DNA of 64,000 nucleotides from Cordylochernes scorpioides (GCA_030710605.1 CP092876.1:89822906-89886905); one strand, 5' to 3'. Positions 21,425-33,162 are shown, counted from the stretch's first letter. The notes: generated by a model from the letters alone, not told the origin. A program made the numbers and translations.

Positions 21425-21689
21425 ACGAGACTTATTGCCAGAAAACCTATTCCAGGGGCTGCCAAGGAAGATACAGTGTGAAACTGCTATTCAGGAAAGC
21501 TCATCAAAACAGCTCCATTCCTGCCTCTAGATCTCCAATAATTCCACTGGGAGGAAGGTCTGGTGAGGGTGTCTTGCGCAAAACTAACTTGGACAGCCGG
21601 AGGAGTTTTCGGGAGACCAATCGCCAAGCTGGCCCCTCTTCCCTTTGCGCCTCAAGATCTGAACTGAAGTTCAGCGGTGGGGGGGAGTA
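21425..21689 (+). mobile_element. 3' end of an LTR retrotransposon internal region, with polypurine tract
   Basis: The sequence directly left of the LTR at 21690 ends GCGGTGGGGGGGAGTA, a typical polypurine tract. The open frame 21478-21702 has no domain and is probably the last, diverged piece of a polyprotein. Everything upstream is lost in the gap. Confidence 0.5.
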
Positions 21690-21869
21690 TGTTTGCGCCT
21701 AGTTATGTAAATCACTAGCTAGGCTGCATTGATTTATAATCATGTAAATTCTTCTTTTTTTCTTTTAATTATGTAAATATATATGTATATAAAATGAGTG
21801 AAAGATGCAATAAAATCAGTGTGTCAGCTAAACGCCGTGAGGCTGTGTGGCCATTCTCTTGTTGTTACA
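21690..21869 (+). repeat. Putative 3' LTR, 180 bp
   Basis: Begins TGTTTGCGCC and ends TTGTTGTTACA (TG...CA). It contains TATATAAAA near 21787 and AATAAAA near 21812, in promoter-then-poly(A) order. A polypurine tract lies immediately to the left. No partner LTR is in the window. Confidence 0.55.
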
Positions 21870-22820
21870 TCGCATTTGGATAGGGAGAATCTCTCAGTAG
21901 TCAATCCGCAGGTCGAAAGATAGTCAACATCTAAAACAAAGGTTAAGAAGCTACACGGATTTCCAAACTATTACTGTGAGGATCCAAGCTCCAACAGGTA
22001 TATTTATTATAAGAGCTTTAAAGAGTAGTTTAGTAACTATATACAGTATAGATGGACTTGCCTTCATTGTCCGCTACCAGAGGGATCCTCCTCGTTACCG
22101 TCTTCCTGGTCAGTCCATGCGGCTACATGCCCGGAGCCCACCTCCGCGTCTGTTGTCACCGCCGTTCTCTCCCCGCAGATCCCTTTTCAACTCTCCTCCC
22201 CCCCACGTTGGAATCTGTCGTGGCGTCCTCCCCACACACATGTGGGCCATCCTCCCGTTACTGGAGTCCATCCATCTTTCTATAACTTCACTCTGGGATC
22301 CCTGCCTCTCGGATATCTTGTCATACAGTGAGGAGGGAATTATCTATATTACAATATCTACTCCATTGGTAAAACTCTATGAAATTAAATGGAGTTGTTT
22401 GGGTTGAATAAGAAGTGGTAGGATTGTAGCACCTCTTGGTCCTGTTCTTATTATAATTTTAAGCAACATTGTAAGAGTTCTTTGTATTAATGTTGAATCA
22501 CTCTCTGTTTTAGTGTAATATATTTTCAGAGATTTTCTCTATTGTTTCTAGGGGCAAACTTCTCTAGGGCATTCACATAGTAACTTTTGTATCTTAATGA
22601 TTCCTTACTTATATTTTATATAAAGAAATTTTCCTTCAGCTTTGCATTCATAATAAATTGTCCTATATATTGTATTTCTACCTGGCAATCTTGCTTCAAA
22701 AATAAAATTAGATATGAGAGTATATTCACATGGTAAATTTTTAGCTTAAAATATTTTGACTTGTGTATTTATCTTCAGGTCATAACGATTTATTCATTTA
22801 CATTCATTTACAAATTTTGT
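21870..22820. other. No gene recognised (intronic, partly GC-rich)
   Basis: The open frames at 21976-22407 overlap in two phases, carry no motif and sit in a C-rich patch. Some text (TGTGAGGATCCAAGCTCCAA then AGGTATATTTATTATAAG) resembles an LTR start on the minus strand, next to gag/protease remains at 22830-24290, but I could not pair it. Confidence 0.25.
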
Positions 22821-22829
22821 TATTACTTG

Positions 22830-24290
22830 AAAGTCGTTTTGCTGCAATCGGGGGGCCCTTTGTGACGATATGATAAGTCACTGAGTGACGAGGAGGGCTT
22901 TTTACAAGATTCTGACTAGCGAGCTCTGGGAATTGTCTGAGTATCCTGGAGTAAGGCGAATTGGCAATTGTAAGGCGGAGGCTAACGGCGGGGATGGGGA
23001 AACCTGTCTAATGGAGTGAAGGGAAGATACTGGGTCATTCATCCGGTGATTCCGCAGGTCTACTGTCAGCCCGTAATGTAGGAGAAAGTTTGCGCCGATG
23101 ATGGAAACACCGACGTCGGCTATGATGAAAGGCCAAAGAAATAATCATCCGAGACAGAGGTCAAGCTCAAGATGTCGTTCCCCCTAAGTGTGGATGATAG
23201 ATCCGTTAGCTGCGAAAATCTGCCTGCGCGAGGGCCTAGCATTTTTAACTGGTGGTGGAATCATTGAGACTTCAGCTCCAGTGTCAATCAAAAACAAATA
23301 GGCACTGCGTCGGTCCGTAATGAAGAGCCGGCGAGTAAGGCTTGCGCTGTCAGTGGCTCCTACTGACGTCGGGTTGTATTCATTTCCCTGGACCTTGAAG
23401 TTGCATTGTTGAGGGCACTTCCTAGCTTGCGCTACAAACTTCATATGGTACCAACAAGTTCCTGAGTTTCTTTTTGTGTTGCGGGTCGCGTACCTAGCGT
23501 TCGGATAGCGATTGTGCGGGGATCCATGGATGATTTCAAAGCTTTGATTTGCGTATGCAGGTCTTGGATTTGCGTTATCTGCTGTCGGTGGGCTTCCGCG
23601 CTATGACCTGTGCTTGCTTGGTCAACTGCTGAGACCGTTGGCAGTGTGGCTTTGAGAATGTTGCCTGCCATTTCCGCCAGCTTACTCAATCATGTTTCAG
23701 AGATGCTGCGAAAGCGGTCCTTATGTTCTGAGTTAGGCGTCGATTAGACAGTATTTTTAGTAGTGTATCGGAGAAATTTTTTTTTGCATGATATTGCATC
23801 TCGGCTAGGACCATTGATGGCTTCCGATTTCCAATGAGACGCCCATCCAGAACATGTAAAATTTTAGCTTGTTTTGATTGACTGAGTTGTTGTAGAAGGC
23901 GTGCTTTCAGCGCATCGTATTCACCAGAGGGTGGACGTAGGTAAAGGTTGGCTGGTCTAGGATCGTTATCGTTGCTTAAAATTTAGTTTCGTTGCGGGAT
24001 ATCTCAGCTAAACCGAAAGCGGCTTCTAACTTGCTTATCCACAGTTCAACGTCGTTGGGTCAAAATGGTGGTGCACGGAAAGCCAATTTTGTTATTTGGA
24101 ACGTTGCCGTGGATGTTGTGTCTTGCATTCTGGGAATTTTGAGTCTCGTAGATGAAATATTAATAAGAAATAGAGAAGTCTGATTAAAATAACTTATGGA
24201 TCACGTCCGGCTTACCAATTTGAAGGCGAATGTAGGCGCTGTAGGCGAGCGGCCGGACTGCATGGACACGCGGCGGCTGCTAGGAGTATC
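22830..24290 (-). pseudogene. Gypsy-like gag and aspartic protease remnant
   Basis: On the minus strand, about 24140-23700 encodes a gag start (ITKLAFRAPPF, NDVELWISKLEAAFGLAEI) interrupted by stops and shifts. At 23444-23184 the retropepsin LFLIDTGAEVSMIPP is preserved. It continues in another frame with IADVGVS and IIGANFL, followed by HYGLTVDL, near 23150-23050. The RT and everything after are missing. The family is distinct from the other gypsies here. It lies inside the last intron of the peptide gene and runs against it. Confidence 0.65.
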
Positions 24291-24422
24291 GCCCCACATT
24301 CAATTGAAAATTCAAGTTGTTATTTAGTAGGATAACAAAATAAATGAAAAAATAAATAAATAAAAGATAAAATATTATTTTCGAGTAACACAAACCAAAT
24401 AGTGTATTTATTTTATATGTGC

Positions 24423-24640
24423 ATTAGCGCGCTATCTGTTAGAATAAATTTTAAATATTTCTAACGCCTATGATTTTTTTTAATAACTCAAATTTTACTG
24501 CCCTTAGTGCAATGATAAAATAATGGGAGGGTTCACCACTGATGAGCCAGGCCCTCCTATTATTTTATGATTGCAGTAAGGGCATAAAAAGTTGATTTAT
24601 TTTAAAAAGAATCGCACACATCAAACATAGTTCAAATTTC
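24423..24640. repeat. MITE, longest member of the CTACTGCCCTTACTGC family
   Basis: Inverted arms (ACTGCCCTTAGTGCAATGAT and its near-complement ATGATTGCAGTAAGGGCA) surround an inner palindrome-like GGGAGGGTTCACCACTGATG / GAGCCAGGCCCTCC. The internal part is kept here but reduced in the copies at 351 and 804. GCGCGCTATCTGTTAG precedes it. Confidence 0.65.
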
Positions 24641-24812
24641 TTATATCTATTTATTTTTATTTATTTTAAAATATATAATTTATGGTCCTAAAATATGATC
24701 TTTAGACCGTTATTGAATTTAAAGGAAATGTGATTCAAATATATTTTACACAATCTTTTAAATATATATTTCGATTAATCCTAAGAATAAAACAATGCTA
24801 ACTATGCAGCAG

Positions 24813-24888
24813 GAACCCCGTAGAAGAACATGAGAATCTGGAGCTTTTAATTCCTCCCAACGCAGTTGAAATTCCACAAGGAAGATAA
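24813..24888 (+). CDS. Terminal exon (copy 2) of the secreted-peptide gene
   Basis: The acceptor is a tandem CAGCAG (24807-24812), so the exon can start at 24810 or 24813. From 24813 the phase-2 frame reads Arg-Asn-Pro-Val-Glu-Glu-His-Glu-Asn-Leu-Glu-Leu-Leu-Ile-Pro-Pro and ends at TAA (24886-24888). It aligns without gaps to the exon at 9-84 over V-E-E...L-E...I-P-P. Joined to 20351 and 21044 it gives a protein of about 58 residues: signal peptide, short Pro/Phe peptide, acidic tail. Overlapping AATAAA signals follow at 24952-24961. With this exon the processing site would be Gly-Arg-Asn (or Gly-Ser-Arg with the other acceptor) rather than Gly-Arg-Arg. Confidence 0.55.
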
Positions 24889-24951
24889 AAACATACAGAA
24901 ATATATTATATTTGATATATTAGGGTAATTTATAAATGTATTTTTATAGAT

Positions 24952-24961
24952 AATAAATAAA
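24952..24961 (+). terminator. Polyadenylation signals (overlapping AATAAA x2)
   Basis: AATAAATAAA lies about 65 nt after the TAA of the exon ending at 24888, as expected for a short 3' UTR. Confidence 0.5.
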
Positions 24962-25230
24962 GTTTTAACAAAATGTTTAAATGCAATTGTATGAATTTAG
25001 AAACTTTATAAAATTATACACACACAGTTGTGGAATATTATGCTTTTTTATTATGGCATCAAAATATGGTTTTGATAAAAATATATATATATTTTTTAAT
25101 TTTATTTTTGTGATCTTGAATTCTGGACTGTAATTCATCCTTATAAAATATTAAATTTCGATGCAAATAATTAACATCTTCAGATTGTAATCCCAACTAC
25201 TTTGATAGTTTACGAAAGCTGTTTGTACAG

Positions 25231-25390
25231 GAGGACCTTGGTAGAAGAACCCGAAGGTCTGGAATCTCCCATTCCCCCAGCTGCCAGCTTGGCTGCGTGG
25301 GCCTCGCCTTTTTTTCCCCTCCAAACAATTAAATTGTTGTCAATATTTTCTTTATTGAATATAAACATTTATATTTTAATATATTTTTGA
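25231..25390 (+). CDS. Terminal exon (copy 3), duplicate or alternative, with lost stop
   Basis: After the acceptor GTTTGTACAG the phase-2 frame reads Arg-Arg-Thr-Leu-Val-Glu-Glu-Pro-Glu-Gly-Leu-Glu-Ser-Pro-Ile-Pro-Pro. It is very close to the exon at 9-84. Where that copy stops at TGA, this one has a 6-nt deletion and TGG, so the frame runs on through AT-rich sequence to TGA at 25388-25390. The poly(A) signal is also altered (AATATAAA). It could be an alternative last exon about 400 bp after copy 2, the last exon of a decayed paralogue, or a pseudo-exon. Confidence 0.4.
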
Positions 25391-25770
25391 ATTTTATGAA
25401 GCTAATATCACCAAAAATAAAATATAAATGTCAAAATAACTGGAAGGTTTAATGAAATTTTATCAAATTGAAATTAGGTATTTTTCCTAAAATTATATTT
25501 TCATATTAAAATAATAATTTATATATTTATATATGTGAATAGAAAGAGGGATTTTATTTGTATGCACAATAAATATAATTTTCAATAGACGAAAAGTTTC
25601 CCTAAAATAGTAACCTTTTATTAAGTGTTACAAACATATATTTCAATGAGGTTCCAAACATTTATTTTGTAAGTTCTTTCCTTATTAATACAATATATTT
25701 CAAAGTTAACAAACTAAAAATTTATTTTTTTAAATTACAGATAGAAATATTATATGATAAAAAAGGGTGT
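25391..25770. other. AT-rich, no gene; diverged duplicate of 150-760
   Basis: Only scattered matches to the region after the first terminal exon are seen, for example TTTTGTAAGTTCTTTCCTTA and GTTAACAAACTAAAA. Confidence 0.35.
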
Positions 25771-25772
25771 GT

Positions 25773-27093
25773 GGGTGTGTTCAAATGGTATCGCGACTTT
25801 TGAATTTTCGCGGGTTACGTATATTCGAATTTCGATCTTATTGTGGCTTTATGTTGGTACTCATGTCTCTCACTTATGCCGACAAGCTCGGTCATTTTGA
25901 ATGTTCACTTAATTGTTGACAGCTGCTTTGCTTTCAGGGGTTTTGGATCGTCTTCAATTTTTGCTATTAAAAGAAATGGATCAAAGAACCTGTATCATAT
26001 TTTGTGTGAAAAACGAAATTAAGTGCGTAGATGCATTCCGAATGTTGACTGTGGCATACAGAGAAGCTACCTTGGACCGAAGCAACGTTTATCGGTGGTA
26101 CAAAATGTTCTTAGAAAGCCGAGAAGATGTGAACGACGAAGAGCGTTCCGGACGCCCGAGCACTTCAACAACAGACGAAAAAATTAATGAAGTGGAGAAA
26201 ATGATATTGGCCATTCGTCGAATCACCGTTAGAAAAGTTGCTGAGGACCTAAACATATCGATTGGCTCGTGCTATTCTATTTTTATCAATGATTTGGGCA
26301 TGAGACGGGTCGCCGCGAAATTCGTGCCAAAATTGCTCAATTGCGACCAAAAACAGCATCGCATGAACATTGCTAATGAGATGTTGGACTCTGTCCGCGA
26401 CGACCCAAATTTGCTCCAGAGGGTCATAACTGGTGATGAAGCGTTATGGTATATGGTTATGACGTGGAAACCAAAGCTCAATCATCTCAATGGAAGCTGC
26501 CGCACGAACCAAGACCGAAAAAAGCGCGCCATGTTCGGTCGAATGTGAAAGCTTTGATGACAGTTTTCTTCGATTGCAGGGGCGTGGTGCATCATGAGTT
26601 CTTGACACAGGGTAGAACGGTCAATAAGGAATTTTACATGCAAGTTATGCGCAATTTGCGCGAAGCAATCCGCCAGAAACGCCCGGATTTGTGGAAGAAC
26701 AAAAATTGGCTTTTGCACCACGATAACGCCCCTGCTCACACATCGTTGCTTGTGCGCGACTTTTTGGCCAAAAACAACACACTAATGTTGCCGCGCCACC
26801 GTATTCCCCAGATCTGGCCCCCTGTGACTTTTTCTTGTTCCCTAAACTGAAGAGGCACATGAAAGGACGACGTTACGCTACGCTTGACGAGATAAAAACG
26901 GCATCGAAGGAGGAGCTGAAAAATATTTTTTTCAAATGATTTTTTGAAGTGCTTCGAGGATTGGAAAAACCGTTGGCACAAGTGTAAAATATCTCATGGG
27001 GATTACTTTGAAGGGGACAAAATAGGTATTCATGAATAAATAAATAATTTTTGAAAAAACACAAAAGTCGCGAAACCTTTTGAACACACCTCA
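25773..27093 (+). pseudogene. Mariner-type transposon with broken transposase
   Basis: Terminal repeats GGGTGTGTTCAAATGG (left) and its near-complement CCTTTTGAACACACCTC (right) enclose a transposase on the plus strand. An ORF from about 25977 gives an N-terminal helix-turn-helix region (NVYRWYKMFLESRED, DEERSGRPSTS). Then VITGDEALWYMVM shows the first catalytic Asp but with a frameshift right after it. The frame resumes at 26446 (TVFFDCRGVVHHEFL, LLHHDNAPAHTS with the second Asp). It shifts again before the third Asp (near 26800) and ends with a stop near 26940. At least three lesions make it inactive. Confidence 0.8.
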
Positions 27094-27101
27094 TATAATA
27101 T

Positions 27102-27340
27102 TGTCGCGTAGAAAATAACACTAAAAACTCGCCTTGTAATGTTTCAAGAAACTTAACTTTCCAAAAATAAACTTAGACGTTGAGTTTTAAATGACTTCCA
27201 AGAAAGATATGTTTATTATCTCTCTGCCCATGACACGGTCTCCACGAGCCACGAGTCACGAGCTCTTCTACCCTTTTAATGCTGTGTTTTCTTAACTTCT
27301 TGAAATAGAGGAGAGCTTCAGATCATATATAAATGCCGCA
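27102..27340 (-). repeat. 3' LTR of gypsy A
   Basis: TGTCGCGTAG...ATGCCGCA, 239 bp. It matches 31166-31410 with a few differences and a short indel. The inner neighbour on the minus strand is CAAAGGAGGGAAAAG, a polypurine tract. It abuts the mariner to the left, with ATAT before it. Confidence 0.85.
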
Positions 27341-30300
27341 CTTTTCCCTCCTTTGAAAAGAAACAGCGTCCCGCTGTTCAATTGAAGGTTATTGACCAAT
27401 TTGCATCCGTCTAGCTCTTGATCTTGTCACAGGGCCTGATATCGGTTCTGGGTCGGAGAATCTTTGTTTCAGAACAGTTTCCTCGTTTGGAGTTGAGTCA
27501 GATATTTCCTCTTGAAGTAGTGGATCCAAATATGGCTTCATTCCAAGTACATGTACTGTATCTCTTATTTTACGATGTTTTGGAGAGTCAGAAATGGTCT
27601 CAATTTCGTAATTGACGGGGGACAATTTCCTTGTAATACAGAGGGACCGAAGTATTTCTTAATCAGTTTTTCTGAGAGTCCAACTTTTCTCACTGGAATG
27701 AAGAGCCACACTAGATCTCCAACATTATAATCCACAGGTCGATGTTTCCTATCGTGGTATAATCTGTCTTTTTCTTGACCTCGATAGAGATGTAGTTGTG
27801 CAAGGTGTCGGGCTTCTTCAGCTGTGGTAATGAGGTGTTGAACATAATCACCAACATTATCATTGTCGTGATATGGAAGGAGTGAATCTAAAGTGGTTTC
27901 GGCCTCGCGGCCATGAACTAGGAAGAAGGGGCTGAAGCCTGTAGTTTCTTGCTTAGCGGTGTTATAAGCAAATGTTACAAATGGCAGAACTTCGTCCCAG
28001 TTTTTCTGTTCCACGTCAACGTACATGGACAACATGTCGATCAATGTTTTGTTTAATCTTTCAGTTAAACCATTAGTCTGCGGATGATAGGCTGCAGTCT
28101 TGATGTGACTTATTCCACTTAAATTATTTATTTCCTTAATTATTTGGGACATAAAGTTCGTACCAAGGTCGGTGATGATCTGCTGAGGAGCTCCGTGTCG
28201 GAGAATAATTTATTCGACAATAAACTTAGCAATTTCCATGGCTCCTGCGTCTGGAATCGCCTTTGTAGTTGCAAATCGCGTCATATATTCAGTGCATACA
28301 ATAATCCATTTATTGCCCTGATTCGTAACAGGAAATCTCCCTAATAAATCCATTCCTATCTTTTGAAAAGGAAAATGTGCCGGTGGGATAGGCATGGCGG
28401 TCGTTATGGAACACTCTTCCTGCGCTGGCACTCTCTGCAATGCGCTATATACTGATGAATGGTCTTATACATTCTCCCCAAAAGAATCGTTTACGTGCCC
28501 GATCATAAGTTTTGGCAAAACCCAAGTAACCAGCAGTAGGTGCATCGTGAAGATTTTTGAGGATTTCCAGCCACATTTGCTTTGGAAGTACAAGAAGCAG
28601 TTGCCTTCCATATGGCTCGTAGTTTCTTTTATAAAGTACTCCTTCCATAACTTCGAAGCCTTTAAAAGGTCCAGTTTGTTCGATTTTGTCTATGATCTTT
28701 GCTAAATTGGGATCTCGACTTTGTTCTACACGAATATCGATGATCGATATTATATTTGGGAAGTCTTCTTGCTCTTCTGGTACAGGGTTCCTTGATAAAC
28801 AGTCGGCGTCTTTATGTTTGCGCCCACTCTTATAGACTACGGTCAAATTCTTACAGTCTGAGCGCCCATCTAGCGAGTCGTCCGGAAAGATCTTTGAGTC
28901 CTGCAAGCCAGCACAGTGAATGATGATCTGTAACAACTGTGAAATTTCGGGCAAAAAGGTAGGGTCTAAATTTGGATGTGGCCCAAACAACCGCAAGCAG
29001 TTCTTTTTCAGTCGTAGAATAATTCTTTTCAGCCTTTGTTAGGGTCCTGGATGCATAAGCTATTGGTCTTCCAGCACCTCCTTGTATTTGGATCAACACT
29101 GCTCCAATGCCATATCCACTGGCGTCGGTGTGTATATGGGTCTCGGCGTATTCAATAAAGTGCCCAAGAACAGGTTCAGAGGTTAAAGCTTCTTTAAGGA
29201 TCTCGAAGGCATTTTTTTTCTTTATTCCAACAGAATTTGACATCGTTTTTCAAATGGTCATTCAGAGGCTTATCTTTGTGGGAAAAGTTTTCCATAAATC
29301 GTCTATAATAGGAGCATAGTCCTAAAAAACCTTTGATATCAGGTATACATTTAGGAGATGGAAATTTTATAATGGCTCAACCTTTTCGGGATCTGGATAT
29401 ATTCCATTTTCATTGACAACGTGTCCTAGTATTTTTAATTGTCTTAAGCCAAATAGACATTTTTCATGGTTCACATTCAATCCAGATTGTTGAAGGCATT
29501 CCAGAACAACTTCTAACCTTTTTAGAAATGAAATGAAGGACCATAAACCACTATATCATCCAAATAGCAAAGACAGATGTTCCATTTTAGTCCTTTCAAA
29601 ACGGTATCCATCATCCTCTCAAATGTAGCTGGGGCGTTACAGAGACCAAATGGCATTACCCTAAATTCGTATAGCCCATCAGGTGTAATGAATGCAGTCT
29701 TCTCTCTATCATGCTCATCCACTTCAATTTGCCAATAGCCAGTTCTTTAATCCATACTTGAGTAATATCTGGCTCCCGATAAATTATCCAAAGTATCATC
29801 AACCCGTGGTAATGGATAAACATCTTTCTTGGTGATCTTATTAAATCGTCGATAGTCAACGCAAAACCTCCAAGACCCATTCTATTTTCTTCACAAGTAC
29901 CACAGGCGACGACCAAGGACTTTCAGAAAATTGAATTATATATTGTTTCATCATTCTGTCAACTTCCTGCTGTATGATTTTCCTCTCCATTCCAGACACT
30001 CGGTAAGGCCTCTGTTTTGTTGGAGCGTGATCATCGTGTCAATCTTGTGCTTTATTTTACTTCGAACAGGTTGAGACTTCCCAGAAAAATCAAAGACATC
30101 CGAAAACTTCTTAAGAATATTCATCAACTTATTTTGCTGATCCTCAGTAAGATTTGAGTCGATCATTGCTTCTATCTTCTGGTCCAATTTGGTGATCCCT
30201 ATCTCTTCCTTTTGGATTAATTCATCGCATTTCAAGGAGCATATAGAGCCAACATCAACATCGCTCATGGTGGCAAGGGCCAAACCAGAAGGAATCATCA

Positions 30301-31165
30301 GTGGTTTAGAAGTTCTGTTTGCTATCGACAAATCTGCTTTCCCTTGCCAGAAGGTTGTTAGAAGAGAGGGCATTATAAATTTCTTCCTTATTAAGAGTTC
30401 CCAATTTGGGCAGATTAGAACATCTATATTTTCCTGAAATGGTGTACTCACTACTGATATCTTACAACTTGACTTAGGTGGAATTAATTATCAGCAGAGT
30501 ATGCATCAAGGTTAATTTGGTCATCATTTATTGGTAGTGTTTCTTCCAAATACAATTCTTGATGACCACAATCAATAACCGCTCTCTTTGCTTTGAAGAA
30601 ATCCCACCCCAAAATTATGTCGTGGCTGCAATCAGGAATTACGATGAATTCAAAGGTTGGGGCGAGATCATTGATATGAACTTCTAGTGAACATTTTCCC
30701 AAAGTTTTAACAAGCTTTCCATTGGCGACTTTAACGACTGGTCCAGATTCAACAAAAAATGGAGTTCTCAGACGTCTTCTAAACTTTTTTGAAACTACGG
30801 AATAATCTGCGCCCGAGTCTATCAATATTGTAGTTTCCAGTCCATTAATGTTCCCTTTTATACAATTCCGTTTTAATTTGCAGACGTCGATGATGGAGGA
30901 TTTTCAAAAACTGCGGCCTCACCCCCCATATAGGTCTCGCATCCTAGTTTTCCTCATTTTGGCAACGGGGTGAGCGGCTTGAAAAACAGGCGTAAGATTG
31001 TTGTCCAGAATTTGATCCGAAAACCTTGGAAGTTCCAGAAGCTTCAGTTGTCACCATCTTTGTACTGCTTGGCAGATTCTCAAATCCGTATTGGGGTTGT
31101 AGGCCTTGCAGTCGGAAGCTCCTTCCAAGTGCCGTCTTGAATTTACCCGGAATCTCCACCAAAGA
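27341..31165 (-). pseudogene. Gypsy A internal region: pol largely recognisable, gag deleted
   Basis: Right to left: a gag start (31160-30944) runs straight into sequence just before the protease, so most of gag, including any zinc knuckle, has been deleted. The protease (30825-30484) has MIDSGADYSVV and IILGWDFF. RT (about 30290-29400) keeps YLDDIV (29555-29566) but has shifts near 29722 and 29950. RNase H (29243-28851) has [12 protein letters not shown] and [10 protein letters not shown]. The integrase (28790-27600) keeps KIGMDLLG and TNGLTERLNK; a shift lies near 27600 before the C-terminal tail. No envelope frame. The primer site next to the right LTR reads TTTGGTGGAGATTCCGGGTA. Confidence 0.85.
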
Positions 31166-31410
31166 TGTCGCGTAGAAAATAACACTAAAAACTCGCCTTG
31201 TAATGTTTCAAGAAGCTTAACTTTCCAAAAATAAACTTAGACGTTGAGTTTTAAATGACTTCCAAGAAAGATATGTTTATTCTCTCTCTGCCCTTGGCGC
31301 AGTCTCCACGAGCCACGAGTCACGAGCTCTTCTACCCTTTTAATGCTGTGTTTTCTTAACTTCTTGAAATAGAGGAGAGCTTCAGATCATATATAAAAGT
31401 AAATGCCGCA
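31166..31410 (-). repeat. 5' LTR of gypsy A
   Basis: TGTCGCGTAG...ATGCCGCA, 245 bp, partner of 27102-27340. The flank to the right is CTAT, against ATAT at the other end, so the 4-bp target duplication is imperfect or mutated. Confidence 0.85.
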
Positions 31411-31419
31411 CTATAAATA

Positions 31420-32570
31420 CCTCTGTGACTAATTATACGCTTGTTATACACGAACCTTTGTATCACAATATGCCATGTACTCTTTGAAAACTGGTGATAA
31501 TAAAGCTGTGTGATAGAAGTAGAGTTGAGTAAATAGCAAAAATTGAGATATAGATGTACGAAACGTGTAGGAACGAGGCTTAGAGGTGTCAGAAGGTTCC
31601 ATAAGTCCATAAATAGAGTGCAATGACTTCTTCTTCTTGGACTCCCTCAGTATTGCATCAGACGAATGCCCAGTACTTCCGCCTTTGAAACTATAATAAA
31701 AATCCTAAAAAGCCGGAAATTCATCGACACTTCCAAGTCCGCGAGAGCTCAGTCGATCCTATGATGACCCCATAGACAGGTAAACAATCTTCTCCACTTT
31801 CCATCTTTCTGCTTACTCAACTTTCTCTGTTCACAGAACTTTCTTAGTACAACTATATTCTTCTTTGTTTGTGTGGACAATTCCAAGTCGGACATTCTGC
31901 CTCAACCTATGTATATATAATGTATAATGCATACTTGAGAACAATTTATCAATTAATTTCAAAATATAATATTGTCTAAAATTAACTTTTCTATGAATAT
32001 AATGCATTGGTATAATTTTCTTATATTGAAGGTGTTTCCGTTGCAGTCTGTCTCTAAAACAACACACATACACCCATATTGACAAACATAAATATACCTT
32101 AAAATGTATTCGTTTATATAATTTTGGAGAAAAAATTTGGTATACATTTATTTTAGAACAATGGTGATCTCGATTATTGTTAAATACAGCGATTGTTCCA
32201 CTTAACCAACAGGCTCCATTGCTAAAACTAATTCTAATAATTAAAGCTCTCTCAATGCGATGATGAGTAATAGTAAATTTAAAATGCAAAACAATATTAA
32301 AACACACCACAATATAGGTATGGTCCTTTGAATAGATTGTTTTAATTTTTTATAGTATTATTATATGGACGTCTCTCCAAAAGAAAGACCTGAAATGGTG
32401 ACAAATGGTGAGAATAATAGGATTATACAGGTTGTTGTTATTTTTGTGTCTAATGAAGAGCCTCAGATGTCTCCATGCATCTCTATCACAGTATTCTCTC
32501 TCTTTGTAATCTCTTACTAAGAATAAAACTACATTTAATTTCAACATCGACTGCTCCTGTTGATTTACCT
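31420..32570. repeat. Dispersed repeat, second copy at 49390-51120 and partial copy at 1600-2110
   Basis: 31540-31900 matches 49440-49830 (CTTCTTCTTGGACTCCC, GCATCAGACGAATGCCCAGT, CTTCTCCACTTTCCATCTTT, CATTCTGCCTCAAC). 32150-32480 matches 50811-51120, the LINE tail. The two blocks keep order and orientation, so both belong to one longer repeat or duplicated segment. No coding region is intact here. Confidence 0.65.
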
Positions 32571-32844
32571 TCTACGTGACACGACAATATATTTAATTTG
32601 CATCAAGCATGTCAAACTCAAATCCTAACACGGGCCAAATAAAAAAGTAATAAGATTATGTGGGTCGCAAAAAATACTTATGGCGATGTACATACGTTAT
32701 GTATGTAGATATAATATTATCAAAACTCACGACTTATGTATGGCGACCAGTGGTTCGTTATTAATAAATATATTATGTATAATTACAATTTTTAAAAATT
32801 AGGCTACAAATTTTTATTAATTTTTTTTTATTTATAAAAAATAT

Positions 32845-33160
32845 TGAGACGTTACAGAAACAATTTTCAATTGTACATAAATTCCTTTAAAATGTTACTT
32901 TAATTTTTCATATGTTTATTTTCAATTTCTTTTTCTCATTCATCAAAAGTCAATGATGTACATACTAAATTAGTAAAAACTCAATAAAAACGATATGTAA
33001 AAGGATACATAAACAAATGGCTTGTAAAAGAAAGCAGCAATAAATGAGTTTAGGCAAAATGTCTATTTCATTAACAAACATTTCACTTTTAAAATAATAA
33101 ACTTTAAAAATAAAGTTTTACTAAACTAAAATTAGCGTTTTAAAAAATAAAAACGTGGCA
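32845..33160 (+). repeat. 5' LTR of the nested gypsy
   Basis: TGAGACGTTACAG...AAACGTGGCA, 316 bp. It is the same length as, and by eye identical to, 36850-37165. Flanked on the left by ATAT. Confidence 0.9.
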
Positions 33161-33162
33161 TT

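Noticed and set aside
21478..21702. Further coding exon of the peptide gene after the assembly gap
   Set aside because: It runs into a polypurine tract and an LTR, so it is better explained as the 3' end of a retrotransposon. The phases also already match without it.
21976..22407. 143- and 77-codon open frames in the peptide-gene intron
   Set aside because: Two overlapping frames in a C-rich patch, no domain, no codon-usage support and no splice sites fitting the peptide gene.
31831..32310. 159-codon minus-strand frame
   Set aside because: Lies in the untranslated tail of a dispersed LINE-related repeat, has no motif and is not conserved in the copies at 1600 and 50811.
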